Shown: in pieces, positions 16,020-24,055 of the stretch
Numbering within the stretch: position 1 is the first letter of the stretch
How the letters are laid out: each line of letters starts with the position of its first letter
Origin: Fusibacter_C sp942493125
GTDB taxonomy: Bacteria; Bacillota; Clostridia; Peptostreptococcales; Acidaminobacteraceae
Direction: 5' to 3'
DNA length: 64,000 nt
NCBI GenBank assembly: GCA_942493125.1
Contig: OW818667.1
Span: 1,116,001-1,180,000, forward strand
Position numbers and translations under genes: made by a program
The notes under the pieces: generated by a model
Told to the model about the DNA's origin: nothing
The model's database searches: none
The model's input: the letters and a program-made list of their open reading frames with translations, nothing else

Positions 16020-16160
16020 AATGTGTACCTCCTAATTTTTTTTATCTTTAAATCTTCAAAACTGATAACAAGTACATTTTAAATTAGGTCGATACTTTTA
16101 TTCAAAGCACTAATTTACTTATGTATTTCCAGTTATTGTTTTTAATTTAAACAACTACTA

Positions 16161-16189
16161 ATGATACCGCGAATATCGCGATTTGTCAA
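16161..16189 (-). promoter_or_regulatory. Promoter of the cold-shock gene with a palindrome in its spacer
   Basis: On the minus strand TTGACA (16189-16184), exactly 17 bases and TATCAT (16166-16161) give a near-consensus promoter. The spacer holds the 13-bp palindrome CGCGAATATCGCG (16168-16180), a possible repressor site. Transcription would start near 16154. Beyond this promoter (16190-16319) the sequence is AT-rich and I see no gene there. Confidence 0.8.
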
Positions 16190-16319
16190 ATTTTATTTTT
16201 AAATTAATCCAAACAATAACAGGAAACCGAACAATTAGCATTTACTATGGCTTGATATCAACGCGTACATGTTATCAAATTTTCAAAAATTTCTGAGGAA
16301 ACTAGAAAACATGAATATG

Positions 16320-16691
16320 TTATTCTAGTATGCCCACTACTGGAGCATTGTCTTTTAATCTTTGTGAACTATGTGGTGCTTCGTTGTTTAATACATCTGT
16401 TAAATCTTGTCCAGCTTTAATTCTACCACGATGTGTTCCAGTTTTCCACTCTTCTACATTAGAAACGTCATAAACTTTCCCTTCGTAGCCAACATAGACC
16501 GGATTGCCATTTTGACCATCATATTTTGCGAGCTCTTCAAGTGTAAATACCGGCAACGCTTCATCCGCAACCGTTGTCATCTCAGACGTCATCTCTGTTG
16601 TCACTTCTTCAGAAGGTTCATCAGACGCACAACCAGCCAATAAAGCTAAGGTTACTATCAATATACTTAACAATAATAGATTTTTTTTCAT
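16320..16691 (-). CDS. Cytochrome b5-like heme-binding lipoprotein
   Basis: This 123-residue lipoprotein starts at ATG 16691 behind GAAAGGAG; the longer in-frame start at 16712 has no ribosome site. A lipobox LLAGC (Cys about 21) is followed by a Thr/Glu-rich linker. A cytochrome b5-like heme/steroid-binding domain follows (about 47-123): FTLEELAKYDGQNGNPVYVG, GKVYDVSNVEEWKTGTHRGR, AGQDLTDVL and APHS. His in THRGR and in APHS are the likely axial ligands; the classical HPGG is absent, as in many bacterial relatives. It would sit on the outer face of the membrane, with a role in electron transfer or heme/ligand binding. Confidence 0.85.
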   Translation of the reverse strand: MKKNLLLLSILIVTLALLAGCASDEPSEEVTTEMTSEMTTVADEALPVFTLEELAKYDGQNGNPVYVGYEGKVYDVSNVEEWKTGTHRGRIKAGQDLTDVLNNEAPHSSQRLKDNAPVVGILE

Positions 16692-16771
16692 AGCGTTTCT
16701 CCTTTCATCCACAATTCCGATTTATTGATATTCATTATCATACCCAATAAAGCGTGTGGATAAAAGTTTTT

Positions 16772-18337
16772 CTACCATTTTTTCTCTAGTACTTTCTCTA
16801 CAAAGACTTTTGTGATTTCAGGATCAAATTGCAGCCCCGCGTTGCTCTTCAACTCTTCAATAGCATCATCCTCTGACAATCTCGTTCGATAGCTGCGATT
16901 GCTCGTCATGGCATCATATGAATCCGCTATCGTGATAATTCTCGCTTCAACCGGTATTTTTTCAGCCTTAAGGCCCCTTGGATATCCTTTGCCATCCCAC
17001 CGTTCATGATGAGAAAAAATAAACTCGGCAAGCTCTGAAAACTCTTTGACAGAACTGAGTATACGCCAGCCAGCTTCTGGGTGTTTCCTGATGGATTCCC
17101 ATTCTGTGTCATCCAAGCTACTCTTTTTGTTGAGTATTTTTTCGTCTATCCCAATTTTTCCTATATCATGGACGAGTCCAGCAATTCTAATTTGATTGAT
17201 AAATTCATTTTTATAATACAAATGCTTCGCAATTTTTTCACATAGAATACTGACTCTTTTTGAATGCATCAACTCTCTGCTACTCTTTTCGACGAGTGCA
17301 TTCATAATCACTTCTATCGTCTTACTCCTCAAGCTTTTGCTTTCGTACAATTTGAAGCGATACATACTGTCTTCAGCTTTTATTAGAACGTCTTGAATAT
17401 CTTCATCGATATGCCTTTTCGTTTCATAACCGAAGGATATTGAAAGGTCCATATCAGTCGGTTTCTCGCGATTTGAATGTTCTTTAAATTTATTGATGAG
17501 TAACTCGGCTTGCATGGCATCTGTACGTGTCATCAATACGACGAATTCGTCACCGCCAAGTCGGGCGATGATATCGCTTTCTCGAAATGAACCGGATAAC
17601 ATCTCAGCTGTTTTTTTGAGCAACGCATCACCTGTTTTATGGCCACAAAGTTCGTTTATCGCCTTGAGTCCATTGATATCGCCCATTGCAATCGTTATTG
17701 GGAGGTTCTCAAGCACATCCAATCTCACGAGTGCTTCTTCAAAATAGCGTCTGTTATAAAGCTCGGTGAGACCATCGTGAAAACTCATGTGATTCAGCTT
17801 AAGTGCTTGTTTTTTTCTTTCTTCATTTTCCATTCTTAGTTCTTCTAGCAGCACTAAAGTACTTCTATGTGCCTGCATGAGCTCAAAGGTCTTTTCTTCG
17901 ACAAGCGTCGTCAGCCGTTCATTTTCATGGCGCTTTTCAACGATGGCATTTTTGATTTTTGACATGGCTCTAACCACAGCGGTTAATTCACTTGCATCGA
18001 TTGGTTTTGCTAAAAACCCTTCTGCACCACTCTCAAGGGCTATAATCCGATTTGATTTATCACCTTTAATAGCGGTTACAAAGACGACAGGTATATCGGA
18101 TATTTGTGGGTTCGCTTTGAGCTTACGACAAACTTCATACCCATCCATCTCAGGCATGATAATGTCTAGAAGAATCACATCCGGATCTTCTCTTATGGCG
18201 ATTTCTATACCCTTCAACCCACTTGAAGCTGTATAAACGGTTGCATTTTCAAAGACGTCATTAATTACTGCCTTGATGCTAATTAAATTATCGAAATTAT
18301 CATCAATCGCAAGAACCTTAATCGTGTTAATTGCCAT
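16772..18337 (-). CDS. Response regulator with GGDEF and HD-GYP domains
   Basis: This 521-residue cytoplasmic protein has a receiver domain (about 5-125, phospho-acceptor Asp in VILLDIIMPEMDG) and a coiled linker (about 130-185). A GGDEF domain follows (about 190-345, intact RLGGDEFVV), then an HD-GYP domain (about 350-515, LVHDIGKIGIDEKIL and HHERWDGKGYPRGL). It could both make and break cyclic di-GMP; which activity dominates cannot be told. It overlaps the preceding hybrid kinase by 11 bases and is its probable phosphorylation partner. AGGTG before ATG 18337 sets the start. Confidence 0.93.
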   Translation of the reverse strand: MAINTIKVLAIDDNFDNLISIKAVINDVFENATVYTASSGLKGIEIAIREDPDVILLDIIMPEMDGYEVCRKLKANPQISDIPVVFVTAIKGDKSNRIIALESGAEGFLAKPIDASELTAVVRAMSKIKNAIVEKRHENERLTTLVEEKTFELMQAHRSTLVLLEELRMENEERKKQALKLNHMSFHDGLTELYNRRYFEEALVRLDVLENLPITIAMGDINGLKAINELCGHKTGDALLKKTAEMLSGSFRESDIIARLGGDEFVVLMTRTDAMQAELLINKFKEHSNREKPTDMDLSISFGYETKRHIDEDIQDVLIKAEDSMYRFKLYESKSLRSKTIEVIMNALVEKSSRELMHSKRVSILCEKIAKHLYYKNEFINQIRIAGLVHDIGKIGIDEKILNKKSSLDDTEWESIRKHPEAGWRILSSVKEFSELAEFIFSHHERWDGKGYPRGLKAEKIPVEARIITIADSYDAMTSNRSYRTRLSEDDAIEELKSNAGLQFDPEITKVFVEKVLEKKW

Positions 18338-21260
18338 AGAGCACCTCGTTGATTACTTCATAAAAATGCTTAGTGATTATGGGTTTAGATATAAATGCGT
18401 CAAAGCCATGTGAAAGTATCGTTTCACGTTCTTGGAGCATCGCACTTGCCGTCAACGCAATAACTGGAATATTCTGTAGGAGTGGCATTTTTCGAATTTC
18501 TTTAAATGCATCAATGCCACTCATTCCTGGCAATGCAATATCCATCAAAATGAGATTTGGCCTTTGTTCTTTCGCAATCTGAATGCCTACCATGGCATCT
18601 AGCGCTTCCAAGACGACAAATTGATCATCTAATAAAGCTTTCACAGTGACCATGTTATCTGGATTGTCTTCAATAACGAGAACGACTGGCTTTGTCGCAT
18701 CTTTGACAACGTCATGCTGCTTCACGAGCATATTGTCTATCGCGCTCTGAAGATTGTTGCGATCGATATCACCTTTTTGAATCAGTTGATGAATGTTATT
18801 GCGTTTCAAGAATTTGAGTTCTTCCTTGGTGATATGTTTTGCAGTGAGTATCAAAACTGGAACATGTGCTGTCTTATCGACATTGCGCACCGTTTCGAGC
18901 ACCTGGAACCCGTCCACTTCAGGCATCATCAAATCTAGAATCATCGCGTCCGGAACGACCTTTTCTATACTATCGAGCGCAACTTTTCCGTTAGGTGCAA
19001 CAATAACTTTATAGCCCATCTCCTCTACGAGATCTTTAATCTGAATGATAGCAGACTCGTTATCTTCAACCAATAAAATGGTATTGTTTCGCTTGACTTT
19101 ATGCGTTGACTTGTCAACGTGTTTCGTTTCCATTAGCTCATAAGTCAGGTCCTGATTATCCTCGTTGTATTTGACCGGTAGATATAACGTAAACTCTGAC
19201 CCTTGATTTTGAACACTTGATACTGAGATTGAACCACCTAATAGAGCTGCGTATTTCTTAGCGATGGCTAGTCCCAGTCCAGTTCCATGGAATCTGCGAG
19301 ATGTGCTACCATCACCTTGCCTAAATTCATCGAAAATATGTGGAATATGTTCCGACGCAATGCCAATACCCGTGTCTTTCACAGTTATGATCATTTGATC
19401 GTCGACTTTTTCGGCATGCACTTCCACTTTGCCCTCTTCGGTAAATTTTACAGCATTTCCGATGAGATTTTGTAAGATATGTTGACATTTACCCATATCA
19501 CTTGACATCGTCAACGGCTGATCTACTTTATTGTGGATGAGTCCGATGTTATTTAGTGCCGTTTGTGGCCTAATCTGTGACACTATGTCATCGATCAAAT
19601 CCGACAGGTCGAAATCCGAAAGGTCTACTTCTTCTTTGCCCGCTTCAATCCTTGATATATCCAATATGTCATTGATTAGTGTCAGCAAGTTTTTACCATT
19701 TCGTTCGATAATCTCCAGATAACTGTACTCTTCTTCAGGAATGCGATTGTTTAATCTTCGACTGAGAACCGAAGAAAGTGCAATCACTGAGTTTAGTGGT
19801 GTTCTTAGCTCATGACTCATATTGGAAAGAAAATGTGTTTTAAGCTGACTGGATTCGTTGAGTTGTTTCTTCTGCATTTCAAGTTCGATATTCTGTTGTG
19901 TTAACTCCACTGTTTGAGCAGAAAGCTCCGTTTTGTGCATCGTAAGTTCACTATTTTGCGATTCCAGTTCATCCTTATAAGTCTTGATTACCATATAGGC
20001 CAATACGCCTTCGATACGCGTTCCAAGCGTTGTGATAACGGCATCCAAATATTGAGTCGTCCCATTGGCAAATTGGTTGATCGTCGCCAACGAGATTACT
20101 GCAATCACACCATCTGATGACGCAATCGGTATCGTAATGATTTCATGAGGACTAATGTCGCCGTGTACTGCTTTAAATGCAACTGTTTCATCATTTGGAA
20201 TATCTTTTATGAATTGAATTGTTTTAGTCATTAAGGCAGAACCAAATACACCTTCATAAGCATTTGCACTGAATGATGGTTTCGCCTTATCGTTTAAGCC
20301 AATCGATGTAAAGAGATCAAATGATTGCTTATCAGCTGAGAGAACATAGACGGCTGCCATTTGAGCACCTGTATGGAGTGAAAGCGTTACAAGTGTTTCA
20401 TTGAAAAAATTCATGGCATCATTTTCAGCGAGCAATACTTCTGATAGTTCTGAAGTCTTCTGTGTGAGCGCCATATTACTTTGAACAAGATACGCCAGCA
20501 TGTTGATGGACTCTGATAATTCACCAAATTCATTGTTGAAAGCATATTGACTTCTGCTTGACAGCTCCCCATTATGAAAACGCTTTACGGCTTGATTCAT
20601 CTCACGAAGTGGTATGTTAATGTTTCTTTGTAAAGCATAAGCTATGATGATGGACATGAGCAAAATGATGGTTATGATTACAATGAGTTGCGTGTTCGAT
20701 GCTTTATTCAGTGACAACGATTCGAGATAAAGCGACTCAGCTTTGTCAGTGGCAAACGCTTCGATAATACCGATATCCGCCAACATGATGTCCCTATTCT
20801 GCCCAACGATGCCTTCTGCATCCAGGTTATGATAAGCCTGTTCAATATTGCCTGAGAGAGCAAGCTCGATGTTTTCATTGAATCGCATATGCCAGAGGGC
20901 ATAGCTGTTAATCAAATTTTCAACATCTGTCGTTGGTCCCAAATACTGTGATTTAATAATACTTATATGCTTTTCTATTTCAACTTCTGATAACGCGATG
21001 CGCTCAAGCGCGTCTTGTTTAGACGATTCACTGTTAGAAAGCAATAGATCTCGCATCCCCAATCGCATATTGAGATTTGCGACATCTAATCCTTTTACAG
21101 CCAATCTGACTTGATGTGGGTGTTCATACATATATTCCGTGTGCATCTGAAGCTGTCTTGTTTTAGTAAAGGCAAAGACGCCCATCACAAACACTAAACT
21201 TACTATTAAGGTAAAAGCAATGAATAATTGTGTCCCAATTTTAAAGTTTTTGATCTTCAC
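18327..21260 (-). CDS. Hybrid sensor histidine kinase with chemoreceptor-like sensor and two receivers
   Basis: This 977-residue membrane kinase has TM1 (about 8-30), an extracytoplasmic four-helix-bundle region (about 31-190), TM2 (about 193-213) and HAMP (about 214-265). A GAF-like region (about 285-430) and a Gln/Glu-rich coiled coil follow. Then come HisKA (FLSNMSHELRTPLNSV, His about 480), HATPase (DTGIGIASEHIPHIFDEF, GTGLGLAIAKKYA) and two receivers (Asp in MILDLMMPEVDG and LILMDIALPGMSG). The start is GTG 21260: AAGGAG is 9 bases upstream and the GTGA overlaps the cheR stop. The sensor half resembles a methyl-accepting chemoreceptor, so methylation by the adjacent CheR is possible but untested. 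Confidence 0.93.
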   Translation of the reverse strand: MKIKNFKIGTQLFIAFTLIVSLVFVMGVFAFTKTRQLQMHTEYMYEHPHQVRLAVKGLDVANLNMRLGMRDLLLSNSESSKQDALERIALSEVEIEKHISIIKSQYLGPTTDVENLINSYALWHMRFNENIELALSGNIEQAYHNLDAEGIVGQNRDIMLADIGIIEAFATDKAESLYLESLSLNKASNTQLIVIITIILLMSIIIAYALQRNINIPLREMNQAVKRFHNGELSSRSQYAFNNEFGELSESINMLAYLVQSNMALTQKTSELSEVLLAENDAMNFFNETLVTLSLHTGAQMAAVYVLSADKQSFDLFTSIGLNDKAKPSFSANAYEGVFGSALMTKTIQFIKDIPNDETVAFKAVHGDISPHEIITIPIASSDGVIAVISLATINQFANGTTQYLDAVITTLGTRIEGVLAYMVIKTYKDELESQNSELTMHKTELSAQTVELTQQNIELEMQKKQLNESSQLKTHFLSNMSHELRTPLNSVIALSSVLSRRLNNRIPEEEYSYLEIIERNGKNLLTLINDILDISRIEAGKEEVDLSDFDLSDLIDDIVSQIRPQTALNNIGLIHNKVDQPLTMSSDMGKCQHILQNLIGNAVKFTEEGKVEVHAEKVDDQMIITVKDTGIGIASEHIPHIFDEFRQGDGSTSRRFHGTGLGLAIAKKYAALLGGSISVSSVQNQGSEFTLYLPVKYNEDNQDLTYELMETKHVDKSTHKVKRNNTILLVEDNESAIIQIKDLVEEMGYKVIVAPNGKVALDSIEKVVPDAMILDLMMPEVDGFQVLETVRNVDKTAHVPVLILTAKHITKEELKFLKRNNIHQLIQKGDIDRNNLQSAIDNMLVKQHDVVKDATKPVVLVIEDNPDNMVTVKALLDDQFVVLEALDAMVGIQIAKEQRPNLILMDIALPGMSGIDAFKEIRKMPLLQNIPVIALTASAMLQERETILSHGFDAFISKPIITKHFYEVINEVLYGN

Positions 21261-22096
21261 GTCGGCATTCTCCTTCGATTTTTTTGATAGATGGCGGTAT
21301 TGGCATCCAGAGCACAAAAGCTCATGTCACCTGCAAGTATAGCTTTCTCAACGTCACCGACGACTAAGTAGCCGCTATGAACGAGTGTCTTCTTCAGCTT
21401 GTCGATGATATTTTTTTGGCTTTGTGGATTATAATAAATAAGCAAATTACAGCAAATAATCAAATCAAAATCCCCATATATGCTCTCTGGTGGATTCAAA
21501 GTTCTATGATCCAATAAATCATATTGAATGAAATCAATATGACTTTTTAGGTCATCTTTAATGAAATAGCTCTCTCCATGTCTTTCAAAATATTTCTCGA
21601 TGTGCAAAAGTTTTAGATTGAGAACGGCATTGTGGCTATACTTGCCTTCTCGTGCAACTTTTAATGCCTCCTGTGAAACATCCGTCGCGAATATGCGGTA
21701 TCTCGTATTTCTACCATTTTGTGCTGTAAGTTCAGCCATTAAAATAGCAAGTGAATAAGCCTCTTGACCAGTTGAGCATCCTGCTGACCATATTCGGATT
21801 TCATGATTTTCAGAATTGTTTGTGATAATATTGGATAAAACGGATTGTTCCAAAATTGCGAAAGTTGTAGCATCTCTAAAGAACTGACTATAAGTAATGT
21901 ATAGTGCGCTGGATAATTTATTGGCTTCTTCAACACTATATTCCAATAAAGCAAGGTATTCCAGATGATCGAAATGTTCAGTTTCAGTCATACGCCTGAC
22001 AACTGCCTTCGATAGAAATTCATTTTCATATACTGAAAGATCCAGATTATGTATATTTTGCATGATGCTTGTGATTTCAGATAAATAATCGCTCAT
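21257..22096 (-). CDS. CheR-type protein-glutamate methyltransferase
   Basis: This 279-residue SAM-dependent methyltransferase has an N-terminal helical CheR domain (about 1-75) and a catalytic domain. The latter shows YSQFFRDATTFAIL, RIWSAGCSTGQEAYSLAI (motif I, about 98-115), IFATDVSQEALKVAREG and the FDLIICCNLLIYY that closes the active site. CheR enzymes methylate glutamates on chemoreceptors. No chemoreceptor, CheA, CheW or CheB is nearby. Its immediate partner is the hybrid kinase, overlapped by 4 bases, so a non-chemotactic signalling role is likely. GGAGG before ATG 22096 sets the start. Confidence 0.92.
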   Translation of the reverse strand: MSDYLSEITSIMQNIHNLDLSVYENEFLSKAVVRRMTETEHFDHLEYLALLEYSVEEANKLSSALYITYSQFFRDATTFAILEQSVLSNIITNNSENHEIRIWSAGCSTGQEAYSLAILMAELTAQNGRNTRYRIFATDVSQEALKVAREGKYSHNAVLNLKLLHIEKYFERHGESYFIKDDLKSHIDFIQYDLLDHRTLNPPESIYGDFDLIICCNLLIYYNPQSQKNIIDKLKKTLVHSGYLVVGDVEKAILAGDMSFCALDANTAIYQKNRRRMPT

Positions 22097-22190
22097 TAAA
22101 CCTCCATATATCTATTAACGCTAGAATATCGTGTTTTGCAGATATATCCTAATTATACGACTATTCCCTTTTAAAGGAAATACATATTTA

Positions 22191-22228
22191 ATCAAAAATG
22201 ACCGTGGCACTCAATCCACGGTCATTTT
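22191..22228 (-). terminator. Terminator after the small membrane-protein gene
   Basis: AAAATGACCGTGG (22195-22207) pairs with CCACGGTCATTTT (22216-22228). T-runs lie on both sides. On the minus strand it closes the 22298-22501 gene. Confidence 0.8.
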
Positions 22229-22297
22229 CTTGCGTTTCTTACGATTCATTATGTGTTTTTACGTTTCATTCTGCTTTTCTTAGTGAAGAAGTCCAAT

Positions 22298-22501
22298 TTA
22301 ATTAAAATCAATGATCCCCAACATGCTCATTACCCCAACGATAAGGGCAATTCCTGCAATGATATAGTAGACGATCGCTGCTTTGCTATCACCAATTGAT
22401 TTTCTCAGTCGCGTTGCTTTCTTGCTCTCCCAGAAAAATTTTGGCTTTGCTAACGTACAAACTAGAACATAGATACCTAAAGCGATTGATATATATCCCA
22501 T
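22298..22501 (-). CDS. Small two-helix membrane protein
   Basis: This 67-residue protein has one membrane helix at about 2-18 (YISIALGIYVLVCTLA), a basic loop KPKFFWESKKATRLRKSIGD and a second helix at about 42-62 (VYYIIAGIALIVGVMSMLG). ATG 22501 is given; TTG 22504, which is 9 bases from GGAG, is an equally good start. The topology resembles small Imm17-like or other two-helix proteins of Firmicutes, but I cannot assign a function. It is a single gene with its own terminator. Confidence 0.7.
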   Translation of the reverse strand: MGYISIALGIYVLVCTLAKPKFFWESKKATRLRKSIGDSKAAIVYYIIAGIALIVGVMSMLGIIDFN

Positions 22502-22601
22502 CAATGATTCACACTCCGTTTTTTATTTACAACTTACCTTATAGTAGTTAACATTCAAACTCTATAATTTATATTATAAACAAGAAAGGTCAGGTAATCC
22601 A

Positions 22602-23240
22602 ATGAAAGTTGAAATATGGTCAGATTATGTGTGTCCGTATTGCTATATGGGCAAGAAAAGATTTGAAGAAGGATTGAGTCAATTTGAAGGCAAGGAATCG
22701 GTAGAAGTCGAATTCAAAAGCTTTGAACTGGATCCACATGCAAAAGTCGACGGCAATCCAAGCGTCTATGTCTATCTAGAAAAAAAATACGGTCTCAGTC
22801 GAGAACGCGCATCACAGACTTTAGAAGACATCACAAGACAAGCCAAACAGGTCGGTCTCAACTACAATATGGACATCACAGTTCAGACCAATACGTATGA
22901 TGCACATCGTCTCACACACTACGCAAAAACACTGGGATTAGCTGAAGCATTCTCAGAACGCCTATTTAGAGCACACTTTACGAACGGTTTACACATAGGC
23001 GAACAAAATACTTTAATATTATTGGCAGAAGAAGTTGGGATGTCGAAAAAAGACGTTCTAAAGATTCTTGAAGAGGATCAATTTGCCGAAGACGTCCGTA
23101 AAGATGAGCAGGACGCCCATAAGTTAGGCGTTCGAGGTGTGCCATTCTTCCTGATTGACGGCAAGCACATCGTCTCTGGCGCACAACCAAGCGAAGCTTT
23201 TCTAAAGGCACTAAGGCACGCTGCTAGTTCAACATTATAA
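22602..23240 (+). CDS. DsbA-family (FrnE-like) thiol oxidoreductase
   Basis: This 212-residue cytoplasmic thioredoxin-fold protein has the active site CPYCYMG (Cys 11 and 14) and a long helical insertion (about 60-150). GVRGVPFFLIDGKHIVSGAQ, the cis-Pro loop and FrnE signature, lies near the C-terminus. FrnE-type proteins act in disulfide exchange or as glutathione-like isomerases; the substrate is unknown. There is no signal peptide. AAAGG upstream of ATG 22602 is a moderate ribosome site. It ends in a strong terminator. Confidence 0.9.
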   Translation: MKVEIWSDYVCPYCYMGKKRFEEGLSQFEGKESVEVEFKSFELDPHAKVDGNPSVYVYLEKKYGLSRERASQTLEDITRQAKQVGLNYNMDITVQTNTYDAHRLTHYAKTLGLAEAFSERLFRAHFTNGLHIGEQNTLILLAEEVGMSKKDVLKILEEDQFAEDVRKDEQDAHKLGVRGVPFFLIDGKHIVSGAQPSEAFLKALRHAASSTL

Positions 23241-23244
23241 AGGC

Positions 23245-23283
23245 AAAAAGGCTAATCCAGCATTCTGGGTTAGCCTTTTTTTT
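23245..23283. terminator. Terminator, dsbA-like / cheY-like
   Basis: AAAAAGGCTAATCCAG (23245-23260) pairs with CTGGGTTAGCCTTTTT (23265-23280), followed by more T residues. The stop codon of the convergent receiver gene lies inside the stem. Confidence 0.88.
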
Positions 23284-23653
23284 CAATGGAAGTTACATAT
23301 TTTTCAAGACGCTTAAGGATATAGAGGATTTTTTCCGGCTTAAATGGTTTTGTAATATAATCAAAAGCACCTTCCAGAATCGAATCTCTGATTAGCCACT
23401 GTTGTCCCATAGCAGAACACATGATAACAATTGATTTTGAGTCAATTGCCCGTATGCCTTTTAGCGAATCAAACCCAGATAATATTGGCATCGTGACATC
23501 CATAAAAACGACATCTGGACGCAGTGCATCATAATATTCTATGCCCATCTGCCCATCAGATGCTTCTCCCACGACTTCATAGCCTTCCGCTGTCACAATG
23601 GAATGGATCACATACCGCATATATTTTGAGTCGTCGACAATCAGAATCCTCAT
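23270..23653 (-). CDS. Single-domain CheY-like response regulator
   Basis: This 127-residue stand-alone receiver has an acidic pocket (IVDDSKYMR), phospho-acceptor Asp in VVFMDVTMPILSG (about 54), a switch Ser in IVIMCSAMG and Lys in DYITKPFKPEKI. It would act by protein-protein contact, since it has no output domain. No kinase or chemotaxis gene is adjacent, so its partner is unknown. GGGGG before ATG 23653 is an adequate ribosome site. It faces the dsbA-like gene across a shared terminator. Confidence 0.92.
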   Translation of the reverse strand: MRILIVDDSKYMRYVIHSIVTAEGYEVVGEASDGQMGIEYYDALRPDVVFMDVTMPILSGFDSLKGIRAIDSKSIVIMCSAMGQQWLIRDSILEGAFDYITKPFKPEKILYILKRLEKYVTSIEKKG

Positions 23654-23682
23654 TATTCCCCCAATAACTACCCTTCTTTAAC

Positions 23683-24012
23683 TTACAGGGCATCTATTCT
23701 TGCTGCCATGATAAAATCATTTCTAGAGAGACCATGAATTTTATGTGTCGTCAATCTTACGACCACACGCCCCCATCCAAACTCAATATCTGGATGATGA
23801 CCCTGCGCTTCAGCAATTTCACCCACTCGATTGACAAATTCAAGCGCTTCTTTAAAATCTTTAAATTTAAATTTTCTTACTAGGACCAAATCATTTTCCA
23901 ATTGCCACGTCTGATCAATTTCGGCATATAACACGTCTAATGCATCACCCTCTAAGGGTGGCGTTCCTAGAGAACAAGGTTCGCAAAAAGCTTTGTTTAA
24001 AGATTCACTCAT
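23683..24012 (-). CDS. Pterin-4a-carbinolamine dehydratase family
   Basis: This 109-residue protein carries the dehydratase motif HHPDIEFGWGRVVVRLTTHK, preceded by the helix FKEALEFVNRVGEIAEAQG. This family dehydrates 4a-hydroxytetrahydrobiopterin. In bacteria without aromatic amino-acid hydroxylases it may act in molybdopterin or folate chemistry. AAGGAGG before ATG 24012 fixes the start; the longer in-frame reading has no site. It lies 30 bases ahead of the CheY-like gene and 40 bases after the DEAD helicase gene, possibly in one transcript. Confidence 0.9.
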   Translation of the reverse strand: MSESLNKAFCEPCSLGTPPLEGDALDVLYAEIDQTWQLENDLVLVRKFKFKDFKEALEFVNRVGEIAEAQGHHPDIEFGWGRVVVRLTTHKIHGLSRNDFIMAARIDAL

Positions 24013-24055
24013 CGTGCACCTCCTTTTTCGCATATATACCCCAAAACATTAGGAA

